From contig OY969109.1 in the NCBI GenBank assembly GCA_963698015.1, forward strand, positions 2,418,001-2,482,000: DNA of 64,000 bases, in the 5' to 3' direction. Under the pieces are notes generated by a model. It made no database searches, had not been told where the DNA came from, and saw nothing but the letters and a program-made list of their open reading frames with translations. Numbering within the stretch: the first letter of the stretch is position 1; every line of letters starts with the position of its first letter. Positions 30,719 through 38,670 of this stretch are shown piece after piece. The translations under genes were made by a program, and so were the position numbers. Source of the stretch: VAXT01 sp963698015. Lineage in GTDB: Bacteria > Actinomycetota > Thermoleophilia > Gaiellales > Gaiellaceae.

Positions 30719-31738
30719 ATGAAGCTCTCCGCCCGGTCCGCGACGCTCGAGCTGGCCGAGACGTTCGTGATCTCGCGCAGCGCGCAGGACTCGGCGGACG
30801 TCGTCTACGTCGAGCTCGAGCACGACGGTGTGACGGGCTACGGCGAGGCGACGCCGATCGCCCACTACGGGCAGTCGGCCGAGTCCGCGCTCGCGTACCT
30901 CGAGGCGCAGGCGGACGAGCTGGGCGACGATCCATGGGCGCTCGACGAGATCGAGGCGCGGCTGCCTTCCGAGGAGCCTGCGGCGCGCGCGGCGATCGAC
31001 GCGGCCCTGCACGACCTCCAGGGCAAGCTGACGGGACAGCCGGTGTGGCGCCTGCTCGGGCTGCGCCGGGCCGGCCCGCCGACCTCCTGGACGATCTGGC
31101 TCGGCGACGCGGACGACATGGCCAGGCGGACCGAGGCCGTCGCCGGACGTTTCAAGCGGCTGAAGCTGAAGCTCGGCGGGCGCGACGGGCTCGACGTCGA
31201 ACGGGTGCGCGCGGTGCGGGGCGTCACCGAGCTGCCGCTGATGGTCGACGTGAACGAGGCCTGGTCGCTGGACGAGGCCCTCGAGTCGCTGGCCCGGCTC
31301 GCGGAGCTCGGCGTCGAGTACTGCGAGCAGCCGCTGCCGGCCCGCGACGCCGACGGCCCGGCGCTGAAGAAGCGCTCGCCGCTCCCGATCTTCGTCGACG
31401 AGGACTGTCACACGGCCGGCGACGTCCCTGCCTGCGCCGAGCGCGCGCACGGCGTGAACATCAAGCTCGCGAAGTCGGGCGGGATCCGCGAAGCCGTCCG
31501 GATCGCCCACGTCGCGCGGGCGCTCGGGCTCGGCGTGATGCTCGGCTGCATGAACGAGTCGGGGCTCGCGGTCGCGGCCGGGGCGCAGATCGCCAGCCTC
31601 TGCGACCACGTCGATCTGGACGGCAACCTGCTGCTTCGCCACGACCCGTGGCCGGGCGTCGAGCTGGTCGACGGCGTGCAGCTTCCTTCGGAGAGCCCGG
31701 GGCTCGGTGTTAGAGAAGCGGTACCTGATCCTCGCTGA
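30719..31738 (+). CDS. enolase-superfamily dipeptide epimerase (DgcA/AEE-like)
   Basis: A 339-aa muconate-lactonizing-subgroup enzyme. FKRLKLKLGG gives the KxK acid/base pair; VDVNEAWS, YCEQPLP and FVDEDCH give the three metal ligands (D, E, D); VNIKLAKSGG holds the last lysine. This set is typical of L-Ala-D/L-Glu epimerases. Its end overlaps the DUF1611 gene by 32 nt. By analogy to characterised DgcA-DgcN pairs, it may racemise N-acetyl-glutamate in D-glutamate breakdown; murein dipeptide epimerisation is the alternative. Confidence 0.87.
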   Translation: MKLSARSATLELAETFVISRSAQDSADVVYVELEHDGVTGYGEATPIAHYGQSAESALAYLEAQADELGDDPWALDEIEARLPSEEPAARAAIDAALHDLQGKLTGQPVWRLLGLRRAGPPTSWTIWLGDADDMARRTEAVAGRFKRLKLKLGGRDGLDVERVRAVRGVTELPLMVDVNEAWSLDEALESLARLAELGVEYCEQPLPARDADGPALKKRSPLPIFVDEDCHTAGDVPACAERAHGVNIKLAKSGGIREAVRIAHVARALGLGVMLGCMNESGLAVAAGAQIASLCDHVDLDGNLLLRHDPWPGVELVDGVQLPSESPGLGVREAVPDPR

Positions 31739-32735
31739 AGGCAAGTCGGGGGACGCGCATTACGGGAAGACCATGCGCGGCGTCGTCGACTACAGCCCGC
31801 ACCCGACGGTCGCGATCCTCGACTCGCAGCGGCCCGGCGAGCGCCACAAGGGGATCCCGGTCGTCGGCTCCGTGGCCGACGCGCTTCCGTTCGGGCCCAC
31901 GACGGCACTCGTCGGGGTCGCCACGCAGGGCGGACGGTTCCCGCCGGCCTGGCGCGACCTGCTGAAGGACTCGATCGCAGCCGGCCTCGACGTCGAGAGC
32001 GGCCTGCACGAGTTCATCTCCGACGATCCCGAGCTCGTCGAGCTGGCGACACGCCACGGGGTCGAGCTGCGCGACCTGCGCAAGCCACCCCCGGATCTCA
32101 ACGTGCCGACCGGCGCGAACCTCAAGCTGTCGGCCAAGACCGTGCTCACCGTCGGTTCCGACTGTGCGATCGGCAAGAAGACGGTCGCGATCGAGCTCGA
32201 CCGCGAGGCGCAGGCGCGCGGCCTCGAGTCGCAGTTCGTCCCGACCGGCCAGACGGGCGTCGCGATCGCCGGCTGGGGCATCGCGATCGACGCGGTCGTC
32301 GCCGACTTCATCGCCGGGGCCGCCGAGCGGCTCGTCGTCGAGGGCGCCGAGCGTGGGGGAGAGCTGCTCTTCGTCGAGGGCCAGGGCGCGCTCTCGCATC
32401 CGGCCTACTCGGGCGTCACACTCGGGCTCATGCACGGATCGGCGCCCCACGTGTACGTGCTCTGCCACGTGGCGGGGGCGACGGAGATCGAGGGCTACCC
32501 CGGCTACCCGCTGCCGCCGCTGCGGGAGATCGTCGAGCTGCACGAGCGCGCGTCGCTTCCGTCCCGCCCCGCTCGGGTCGCGGCGATCGCGCTCAACACG
32601 CGGGCGCTCGGCGACGCGGAGGCCCGTGCCGCGGCGATCGCGGTCGAGGACGAGACCGGCCTTCCGACCGACGACCCCGTCCGGTTCGGGGCGGGGAAGG
32701 TCCTGGACGCCGTCCTGACCGTTCTGCAATCCTGA
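31707..32735 (+). CDS. DUF1611 protein (DgcN-like)
   Basis: A 342-aa member of DUF1611. The C-terminal domain has a P-loop-like LTVGSDCAIGKKTVAIEL, then FVPTGQTGVAIAGWGIAID and GELLFVEGQGALSHPAYSGV. A DUF1611 protein, DgcN, has been described as a D-glutamate N-acetyltransferase acting with an enolase-superfamily partner, and the gene here overlaps exactly such a partner. The functional call is inference from that pairing. Confidence 0.85.
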   Translation: MLEKRYLILAEGKSGDAHYGKTMRGVVDYSPHPTVAILDSQRPGERHKGIPVVGSVADALPFGPTTALVGVATQGGRFPPAWRDLLKDSIAAGLDVESGLHEFISDDPELVELATRHGVELRDLRKPPPDLNVPTGANLKLSAKTVLTVGSDCAIGKKTVAIELDREAQARGLESQFVPTGQTGVAIAGWGIAIDAVVADFIAGAAERLVVEGAERGGELLFVEGQGALSHPAYSGVTLGLMHGSAPHVYVLCHVAGATEIEGYPGYPLPPLREIVELHERASLPSRPARVAAIALNTRALGDAEARAAAIAVEDETGLPTDDPVRFGAGKVLDAVLTVLQS

Positions 32736-32748
32736 TGCGGAGGGTCTG

Positions 32749-34311
32749 ATGCGGAACGGAGTGCCAGCGGCCGCGAGGCTGACGCTTGTATGCGTGCTCG
32801 GAGCGCTGCTCCTGGCACCGGCGGCTGCCGCAGACATCCGAGTCGGAGCGGCCGACGACCACCCGAAGGCCTCGCCCGAGGTCGCGGCCCGCTTCTACGA
32901 CGCGATGAAGGATGTCGGGCTGACGGAGAACCGGATCACGCTGCTCTGGGACTCTGCGCACCCGACGACGATCAACGGCCAGGACAACCTGACGGCGGCG
33001 ATCCAGGACGCGCAGGCCGACGGAGTCCGCATCACGCTGGACATCTATCCGGAGCGCGCGAAGGCGCTCACCGAGTCGCGCGTCGCCCCCGGCAGGTTCG
33101 CCGCCTTCGCAGCACTCGTCGCGCGGACGTTCCCGACGGTCAAGGACTTCATCATCGGCAACGAGCCGAACAAGTCGCGGTTCTGGCAGCCGCAGTACAA
33201 CCAGAACGGCACCCGCGCCGCGTGCGGCGGCTACGAGTCGGTGCTCGCTGCCTCCTACGACGCGCTCAAGTCGGTCGACCGCTCGATCACCGTGATCGGG
33301 GTCGGCCTGGGCCCGCGCGGGACCGACAACCCGTTCGCCCCGGGGAACCTCTCGATCTCGCCGGTCCGCTGCATCCACGACATGGGCCGCACGTACCGCA
33401 GCAGCAAACGGAAGAAGCCGATCATGGACGCGCTCAGCTACCACCCGTACCCGAACGCGTCCACGGACAAGCTCGACGCCGGCTACGCGTGGCCGAACGC
33501 GGGCATCCCGGACCTGGCCCGGATCAAGCAGGCCGTCTGGGACGCGTTCCACGGCACCGCTCAGCCGACGTTCGAGGAGGCCGGCATGCCGTACGGCCCC
33601 GCGCGCACGCTCAAGCTGCGGCTGAACGAGGTCGGCTGGCAGGTCTCGATCCCACCCGCGAATCGCGCGGCCTACTTCGGCAAGGAGAGCGTGGTCACGA
33701 CCGACGAGGGGACGCAGGCGGCGATCTACGGGAACCTGATCCCGCTCATGGCCTGCGACCCGTCCGTCGAGTCGGTGCTCTTCTTCAACCTCGTCGACGA
33801 GGCGAACCTCGACCGCTGGCAGTCCGGGCTGATGCGCGCCGACTGGACCCGGCGCCCGTCATACGCGATCGTCAAGGGCGCGATCTCCGCGGGCCAGACG
33901 CGCTGCGCGGGCAGGCGGGTCGCGTGGCGTCACGACTACCGGCCCGTCGGCGTCCATCTCAGCTTCATGGGCGGCGCGCGGCGGCGCTCCGAGCGCAACA
34001 AGTTCTGGAGCTTCGTCGCCGGCTCCGAGGAGGGCACGCGCTACACCGCCGGGCTCTACCGCGTCAGGCGGCCCGGGAAGGTGGCGCCGACACTCCGAGC
34101 GCTGATCTCACGTTCGCTGCGGACCGTTCGCATGCGGGGAGCGGTGCTCAGGTCGCGCGGGAAGCTCGTCGGTGGTTGGGACAAGGTGATCCAGTTCCCG
34201 TCGAAGCGGCTGAAGCCGGGGTACTACGTCTACGGCGCGACGGTCGTGGCCGAGATGGATGCGGCGCGCAAGGCGACCTACGTCGGCCTCCCGTTCCGCG
34301 TCGGCGACTGA
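32749..34311 (+). CDS. secreted glycoside-hydrolase-like TIM-barrel protein
   Basis: A 520-aa exported protein: signal peptide LVCVLGALLLAPAAA, then a (beta/alpha)8-like domain. FIIGNEPNKSRFWQPQY is the acid/base NEP motif of clan GH-A enzymes (GH5/GH39-like), and RLNEVGWQV probably supplies the nucleophile Glu. The last 130 residues form a separate beta domain. A Shine-Dalgarno (GGAGGG) precedes the ATG. The substrate is unknown and the enzymatic call is moderate. Confidence 0.7.
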   Translation: MRNGVPAAARLTLVCVLGALLLAPAAAADIRVGAADDHPKASPEVAARFYDAMKDVGLTENRITLLWDSAHPTTINGQDNLTAAIQDAQADGVRITLDIYPERAKALTESRVAPGRFAAFAALVARTFPTVKDFIIGNEPNKSRFWQPQYNQNGTRAACGGYESVLAASYDALKSVDRSITVIGVGLGPRGTDNPFAPGNLSISPVRCIHDMGRTYRSSKRKKPIMDALSYHPYPNASTDKLDAGYAWPNAGIPDLARIKQAVWDAFHGTAQPTFEEAGMPYGPARTLKLRLNEVGWQVSIPPANRAAYFGKESVVTTDEGTQAAIYGNLIPLMACDPSVESVLFFNLVDEANLDRWQSGLMRADWTRRPSYAIVKGAISAGQTRCAGRRVAWRHDYRPVGVHLSFMGGARRRSERNKFWSFVAGSEEGTRYTAGLYRVRRPGKVAPTLRALISRSLRTVRMRGAVLRSRGKLVGGWDKVIQFPSKRLKPGYYVYGATVVAEMDAARKATYVGLPFRVGD

Positions 34312-34312
34312 C

Positions 34313-34341
34313 TTGACACGAACACGTGTTCGCTCTACCAT
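34313..34341 (+). promoter_or_regulatory. consensus promoter TTGACA-N17-TACCAT of the LysM gene
   Basis: TTGACA (34313-34318) and TACCAT (34336-34341) are 17 nt apart, and the spacer is filled by a LexA box. The ATG follows 9 nt after the -10. Confidence 0.8.
34319..34332. promoter_or_regulatory. LexA (SOS) box 1
   Basis: CGAACACGTGTTCG is a perfect 14-bp palindrome matching the Gram-positive/actinobacterial LexA site CGAAC-N4-GTTCG. It occupies the -35/-10 spacer. Confidence 0.85.
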
Positions 34342-34343
34342 GG

Positions 34344-34357
34344 CGAACACATGTTCG
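34344..34357. promoter_or_regulatory. LexA (SOS) box 2, over the start codon
   Basis: CGAACACATGTTCG is a second CGAAC-N4-GTTCG palindrome, centred 25 bp after the first. The start codon ATG at 34351 is inside it. Confidence 0.83.
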
Positions 34358-34593
34358 GTCGGATCGCTCTCATCGTGCTCGTCGCCACGTTTCTCGGCTG
34401 GAGCCTGCTCACGCGCTCGGTCGATGGAGCCGGCCGCGTTCAGGTGTATGTCGTGAAGCCCGGCGACACGCTCTGGTCGATCGCCTCGGCGCGCTACGCG
34501 GGGGATCCGCGCGAGGGCGTCTGGAAGCTCCAGGCCCGAAACCACCTCGCGGGGACGACGATCAGCCCCGGCGAGCGCCTGACGCTTCCGTAA
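34351..34593 (+). CDS. SOS-controlled LysM protein (YneA/DivS-like division inhibitor)
   Basis: An 80-aa protein with one N-terminal membrane helix (IALIVLVATFLGWSLL) and a LysM domain: VYVVKPGDTLWSIASARYAG through SPGERLTLP. Small membrane LysM proteins under LexA control, such as YneA of Bacillus and Rv2719c of Mycobacterium, delay division during DNA damage. Two LexA boxes flank the promoter -10 here, so the same role is proposed. In other genomes the gene neighbours lexA; lexA is not in this window. Confidence 0.85.
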   Translation: MFGRIALIVLVATFLGWSLLTRSVDGAGRVQVYVVKPGDTLWSIASARYAGDPREGVWKLQARNHLAGTTISPGERLTLP

Positions 34594-34623
34594 CGGGGCA
34601 CGGATCCGGCCGGTCGAGGCTGG

Positions 34624-34629
34624 TTAACT
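34624..34629 (+). promoter_or_regulatory. -10 hexamer TTAACT, leaderless rnz
   Basis: TTAACT, 6 nt, then the GTG at 34636. Confidence 0.55.
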
Positions 34630-34635
34630 AGCTCC

Positions 34636-35634
34636 GTGGACCTCGATCTCGTCTTCCTCGGCACGTCCGGCTCGATGCCGACCGCGCAGCGCGCGCCGGC
34701 CGCGCTCCTCCTGCGGCGGGGCGGCGAACGGCTGCTCTTCGACTGCGCCGAGGGGACGCAGCGACAGCTCCTGCGCTCGAACGTCGGGCTGATCGAGTTG
34801 CGTGAGGTCTTCCTGACGCACTACCACGCCGACCATTACCTCGGGCTGCCCGGCATGCTGAAGACGTTCTCGCTCCGCGGGCGCGAGGTGCCGATCACGA
34901 TCTACGGCCCGCCGGGGCTGCGCGACCTCTTCGGCGCCCTGCGGCGGATCTTCGGACGGCTCACGTACACCGTGGAGCTCAAGGAGCTCCGTGCCGGCGA
35001 CGAGCTGATCCGCGAGGACTACCGGCTGGAGGCGTTTGCCGTCGCGCACGGCGTCTCCGCGGTCGGGTATGCGCTCGTCGAGGACGCGCGGCCGGGGCGT
35101 TTCGACGTTCAGGCCGCCGACGCGCTCGGCGTGCCGTCAGGCCCGGAACGAGGAGCGCTTCAGCGCGGCGAGTCGGTGACGCTCGCGGACGGGACGACGG
35201 TCACCCCGGACAACGTGCTCGGCCCGGCTCGCCCGGGGCGCAAGGTCGTGATCGCAGGCGACGGCGGCCCGTCGGAGTCCGTGATCGAGGCCGCGCGCAA
35301 CGCCGACGTGCTCGTCCATGAGGCGACGTTCTGCGAGGACGAGCGCGAGCGCGCCCGGGAGACGCAACACTCGACCGCGCACGAGGCGGCCGGAGTCGCG
35401 CGCGCCGCCGAGGTCGAGCTCCTTGCGCTGACGCATCTCTCGAACCGCTACTTCGGAGGCGAGGTGGCACGGGAGGCGCGGACCATCTTCCCGAACACTG
35501 TCGTGCCCAAGGACTTCGATACGATCGACGTCCGTTTCGCGGAGCGCGGCGGGCCGCTGCTGGAGAAGGGCGGCGCGCTCACCCGGCGGGGCGAGAGAGA
35601 GGCCGTGTCGTCTGGCGAGGAGGCACAGGAATGA
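34636..35634 (+). CDS. rnz: ribonuclease Z
   Basis: A 332-aa metallo-beta-lactamase-fold endonuclease that matures tRNA 3' ends. DLVFLGTSGSMPTAQRAPAA starts the fold, LTHYHADHYLGLPG is the HxHxDH zinc motif, VVIAGDGGPSE holds the bridging Asp, and TAHEAAGVARAAE plus LTHLSNRY complete the RNase Z set. Lys/Arg-rich loops for tRNA binding are present. tRNA genes in the window lack encoded CCA, consistent with a need for this enzyme. It overlaps the DUF2007 gene (ATGA). Confidence 0.92.
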   Translation: MDLDLVFLGTSGSMPTAQRAPAALLLRRGGERLLFDCAEGTQRQLLRSNVGLIELREVFLTHYHADHYLGLPGMLKTFSLRGREVPITIYGPPGLRDLFGALRRIFGRLTYTVELKELRAGDELIREDYRLEAFAVAHGVSAVGYALVEDARPGRFDVQAADALGVPSGPERGALQRGESVTLADGTTVTPDNVLGPARPGRKVVIAGDGGPSESVIEAARNADVLVHEATFCEDERERARETQHSTAHEAAGVARAAEVELLALTHLSNRYFGGEVAREARTIFPNTVVPKDFDTIDVRFAERGGPLLEKGGALTRRGEREAVSSGEEAQE

Positions 35635-35864
35635 CCCGATTGGTTCAGGTGGCGATGGCCGGCGACGTGACCGAGGCGGAGGAGCTGCAGACGATCCTGC
35701 GCTCGGCAGGGATCGACTCCGAGCTCGAGTTCGCGGTCGAGCACGATCCGCTCGGAAGCGAGGACGCGCCGCAGAAGGTGCTGGTGCCCGAGGAGTCGCT
35801 CGAGGCGGCGCAGCACGCGATCGAGGCTCTCACCGAGCCGGAGGAAATCGTCGACGAAGCCTGA
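35631..35864 (+). CDS. DUF2007 small protein
   Basis: A 77-aa protein: LVQVAMAGDVTEAEELQTIL, then KVLVPEESLEAAQHAIEAL, the DUF2007 (putative signal-transducing) fold. These proteins commonly follow metallo-hydrolase genes and have no known activity. Its ATG overlaps the rnz stop, and coding sequence for a methyltransferase begins right at its own stop. Confidence 0.8.
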   Translation: MTRLVQVAMAGDVTEAEELQTILRSAGIDSELEFAVEHDPLGSEDAPQKVLVPEESLEAAQHAIEALTEPEEIVDEA

Positions 35865-35940
35865 TTTTGGGCGGGTCGCTCGCGGCTACGACGAGCTGCG
35901 GCCGACGGACGCCAACTGGTGGGAGGTCTTCGAGCTGCTC

Positions 35941-36579
35941 GTGCGCGAGGGCGACCTCGCCGGCCGCCGGGTGCTCGACATCGGCTGCGGCACGGGCCGG
36001 GCCGCGGAAGCGCTCGTCGAGCGCGGGTCGCGGGTGTGGGGCGTCGAGCCGGAGCCCGAGATGGCTGCGCTCGCGCGCGAACGCGTGAGCACGGTCAAGG
36101 TCGCGCCGGCCGAGCAGCTCCCGTTCAAGGACGGTTGGTTCGAGCGGGCGCTGATGTGGCTCGTCGTCCATCTCGTCGATCGCCCGCGCGCGTTCGCGGA
36201 AGCCGCCCGCGTGCTCGGTGCGGACGGCCGACTCGCGATCGGCAGCTTCCATCCGCTCCACTTCGAGCGCTACTGGCTGAAGCGGTTCTTCCCCTCGCTG
36301 GAGGCGATCGACAAAGCGCGGTTTCCGACTCCCGAGGAGCTCGACTCAGAGCTGCGCGGCGCCGGCTTCGTGCAGGTCGATCTGCATCGACTTACTCAAT
36401 CGGCGTCGGTCAGCCGGGCGACGGCGATCGAGCGGGTCCGCCGGCGATTCATCTCCCCGCTGCAGCTGCTCGATGAAGCCGAGCTCGACGAAGGCGTCGC
36501 GCGGATGGAAGCCGAGCTGCCGGAGCAGAACGAGTACTCGCTCGAGTGGCTCGTCGCCGTTGCCCACAAATCCTTGTAA
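35941..36579 (+). CDS. class I SAM-dependent methyltransferase
   Basis: A methylase with VLDIGCGTGRAAEALVERG (SAM loop), GVEPEPEMAALAR and LPFKDGWFERALMWLVVHLV, resembling UbiE/Cyp-type enzymes. GTG 35941 is the first canonical start, but upstream in the same frame lies clear family sequence (FGRVARGYDELRPTDANWWE) reaching back to 35863 at the DUF2007 stop, with no ATG, GTG or TTG available. The real start is therefore non-canonical or the gene is frameshifted. The TAA stop is supplied by a family B repeat. Confidence 0.8.
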   Translation: MREGDLAGRRVLDIGCGTGRAAEALVERGSRVWGVEPEPEMAALARERVSTVKVAPAEQLPFKDGWFERALMWLVVHLVDRPRAFAEAARVLGADGRLAIGSFHPLHFERYWLKRFFPSLEAIDKARFPTPEELDSELRGAGFVQVDLHRLTQSASVSRATAIERVRRRFISPLQLLDEAELDEGVARMEAELPEQNEYSLEWLVAVAHKSL

Positions 36580-36595
36580 CACAGTGTTACTAAGG
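36572..36595 (+). repeat. family B palindrome at the methyltransferase stop
   Basis: The longest copy: CCTTGTAACAC-A-GTGTTACTAAGG, 24 bp, nearly perfect. It provides the TAA stop (36577-36579) of the methyltransferase and lies between it and the convergent peptidase gene. Confidence 0.8.
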
Positions 36596-36597
36596 AG

Positions 36598-38529
36598 TTA
36601 GAGGTAGCGCTCGAACCAGTCGACGATGCGCTCCAGGCGGTCGACGCGCCGGTCGGGCCGGCCGAGTTCGAGCAGGAGATGCGACTCCTCCGGATAGCGC
36701 ACCATCTCGACCGTCTGGCCGAGCCGGCGGAGCATCGTGAACGCGATGTCGGTCTGCCCCGCGGGGCATCTGAGGTCGCCCTCGGCTTGCAGCAGGAGGA
36801 GCGGAGCCGTGTTCCGGTGGAGCTTCGCGCCCGGCGAGCGGTCGAGCATGCGCTCGAAGTCGTGCCACGGCTCCTCGATCCCGCCGACGTGCTCGGCGAT
36901 CGTGAACCCGTAGTCGGACTCGCCGTAGAACGAGAACAGGTCGAGCACCGGGTTCTCGCTGACCGCGGCCGCGAACCGGCCCGGATGGTGCCCGAGCAGC
37001 CAGTTCGTCATGTAGCCGCCGTACGAGAGCCCGAGCAGGCCGACGCGATCCCGCGGCGCCAGTCCTTTTCGGACCGCCCAGTCGACGAGGCGCATGCAGT
37101 CGGAGTCGTCCGCCTCGCCCCAGTTGCCCTCGATCGCCTTCGCGTAGGCCTCGCCGTAGCCGACCGAGCCGCGCGGGTTGCCGTAGAGGACGGTGAAGCC
37201 GGCGTCGGCGAGCGCGACCATCTCCAGCCACGGCGCCGGCCCGTGCGCGCAGTGTGGGCCACCGTGGATCTGCAGCACGAGCCCCTTGCTGCGCCTGCCT
37301 CGCGGCCGAACGACCCAGGCATCGATCTCGTGGCCTTCGCGGTGGCGGACCGCGTGGCGCTCGGGATCCCTGCGGTACGGGCCGAACCAGGTGCCGCCGT
37401 TGCGAGACAGGCGCCGCAGGTCGCCGTCCTCGACCGAGTAGACGTCGCACGCGCCGCCGTCGACGCTCGCGATCGTCGCGATCCGGCCGCCTCCGACCGA
37501 GAGCCAGGTGCAGATCGCGTCGTCTCGCTCCACGAGCCGCTCGACCGAGCCGTCGAGCCCGAAGCGGTAGGGAACGCAGCTCCCTCGATCGGTGACCGGC
37601 GCGACCACGTTCTCGTCGTCGAGCCAGTAGAGCGGCACCGGGAACTCCGCGGCGAAGTCGAGCAGGTCGCCGATGACGATGAAGAAGAACGTGCGGTCGA
37701 GCTCCTCGCCGAGGCGCCGCGTCGAGCGCCCGTCCTTGACCCAGAGGCCGAGGTTGGAGGAGCCGCTGAACGACGGGTCGTCGAGACCGAGGTAGGCGAG
37801 CTTCCCGCTCGGCGAGAACGCGCCGGCCGCAACCTCGCCCGCGAGCTCTGCGTGCTTCGTCGGCCGCCCGCCGGTCGCCGGAACCGACCAGGCCCGGAGC
37901 TGCTCGAGGAGGCCGGCCTCCGGGCGGGGGTCCGCCAGGAAGCCGATCCGCTTCGAGTCCGGCGTCCAGAACGCCGTCGCGACCTCGTAGCGCGGCTCCG
38001 TGAGCCGCTTCGGCTTGCCGCCGCGCGACGGGACGACCCAGAGGCTTATGAACTGGTCGCGCACACCCGCGCCGTCGAGGCGCCAGTTCAGATCCTTGAT
38101 GCGCCGCGCAGTGGGCTGCTCCTGATCGCCGACGCGGAAGCGCTGCTCGCCGGTCTGGGCGAGGACGGCGATGCTGTGTCCGTCCGGAGCCCAATCCGCG
38201 GCGGCGGCCTGTGCCGGGAACTCGGCGAGTGGGCGGGGCTCGCCTCCCGCGAGCGGCAGGAGCCACGGCTGCGACTTCCCCGAGCGGCCCGACATGAAGA
38301 CGAGCGTCTTCCCGTCCGGCGAGAAGCGCGGCCGCGTGTCGGTGTCGCCGGTCGTGATCTGCTCGGCCCGACCTCCGCCGAGCGGCACCCGCCAGAGCCT
38401 CGTCCTGTAGGCGCCGTCTTCGATCGTGCGCCGCCCGTAGACCGCCGACGAGCCGTCGGGCGCGACGTCGAGTTGCGTCAAGAACGTCTCGCGAAGAACG
38501 TCCTTCGGAGTGAATCGCCGCAGCGTCAC
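36598..38529 (-). CDS. S9-family prolyl oligopeptidase-like serine peptidase
   Basis: A 643-aa protein with an N-terminal beta-propeller (several PDG/TLVF-type repeats such as RFSPDGKTLVFMSGRSG) and a C-terminal hydrolase domain. LLGLSYGGYMTNWLL holds the nucleophile, LLLQAEGDLRCPAGQ the Asp and YPEESHLLLE the His. No signal peptide is seen, so a cytosolic oligopeptidase or acylaminoacyl-peptidase is likely. GTG 38529 is chosen because CATGAT ends 6 nt upstream; an ATG at 38634 would run into the pyr promoter. Confidence 0.9.
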   Translation of the reverse strand: MTLRRFTPKDVLRETFLTQLDVAPDGSSAVYGRRTIEDGAYRTRLWRVPLGGGRAEQITTGDTDTRPRFSPDGKTLVFMSGRSGKSQPWLLPLAGGEPRPLAEFPAQAAAADWAPDGHSIAVLAQTGEQRFRVGDQEQPTARRIKDLNWRLDGAGVRDQFISLWVVPSRGGKPKRLTEPRYEVATAFWTPDSKRIGFLADPRPEAGLLEQLRAWSVPATGGRPTKHAELAGEVAAGAFSPSGKLAYLGLDDPSFSGSSNLGLWVKDGRSTRRLGEELDRTFFFIVIGDLLDFAAEFPVPLYWLDDENVVAPVTDRGSCVPYRFGLDGSVERLVERDDAICTWLSVGGGRIATIASVDGGACDVYSVEDGDLRRLSRNGGTWFGPYRRDPERHAVRHREGHEIDAWVVRPRGRRSKGLVLQIHGGPHCAHGPAPWLEMVALADAGFTVLYGNPRGSVGYGEAYAKAIEGNWGEADDSDCMRLVDWAVRKGLAPRDRVGLLGLSYGGYMTNWLLGHHPGRFAAAVSENPVLDLFSFYGESDYGFTIAEHVGGIEEPWHDFERMLDRSPGAKLHRNTAPLLLLQAEGDLRCPAGQTDIAFTMLRRLGQTVEMVRYPEESHLLLELGRPDRRVDRLERIVDWFERYL

Positions 38530-38539
38530 GCGACCATCA

Positions 38540-38568
38540 TGGACTCCGTCCGAACTTGCCGCTACAGT
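38540..38568 (+). promoter_or_regulatory. pyr operon promoter TGGACT-N17-TACAGT
   Basis: TGGACT (38540-38545) and TACAGT (38563-38568) are 17 nt apart; the predicted start at about 38575 gives a leader of about 48 nt that contains the PyrR-binding hairpin. The divergent peptidase promoter overlaps it. Confidence 0.5.
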
Positions 38569-38591
38569 CCGGCGCGACCCGAACCCCTTTA

Positions 38592-38619
38592 ACTCGGTCC
38601 AGAGAGGCCGGAAAGGAGT
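38592..38619 (+). promoter_or_regulatory. PyrR-binding RNA hairpin
   Basis: The terminal loop TCCAGAGAGG is the PyrR recognition sequence known from Bacillus and mycobacterial pyr leaders. It is closed by CGG/CCG (38595-38597 with 38608-38610), then an internal bulge GAAAGG, then an outer stem ACT/AGT. The 3' strand contains the Shine-Dalgarno GGAAAGGAG of the leader ORF, so PyrR-UMP binding would block translation initiation. Confidence 0.8.
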
Positions 38620-38622
38620 CCG

Positions 38623-38670
38623 ATGCACACGCACGCCTGCGCCTGCACGCCTGGAAGGTCGAACCGTTGA
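38623..38670 (+). CDS. 15-codon leader ORF coupled to pyrR
   Basis: ATG 38623 reads MHTHACACTPGRSNR and stops at TGA 38668-38670, which overlaps the pyrR TTG (TTGA). The Shine-Dalgarno GGAAAGGAG is strong and well spaced, and is the only good one before pyrR. The peptide is rich in His, Cys and Thr but carries no run of one codon. It is best read as a translational-coupling device; if the peptide itself matters is unknown. Confidence 0.6.
   Translation: MHTHACACTPGRSNR

Noticed and set aside
36679..38592. Plus-strand frame of 637 codons
   Set aside because: Exact shadow of the S9 peptidase gene; composition is Arg/Glu/Ala-rich without domains, as expected from GC-rich antisense frames.
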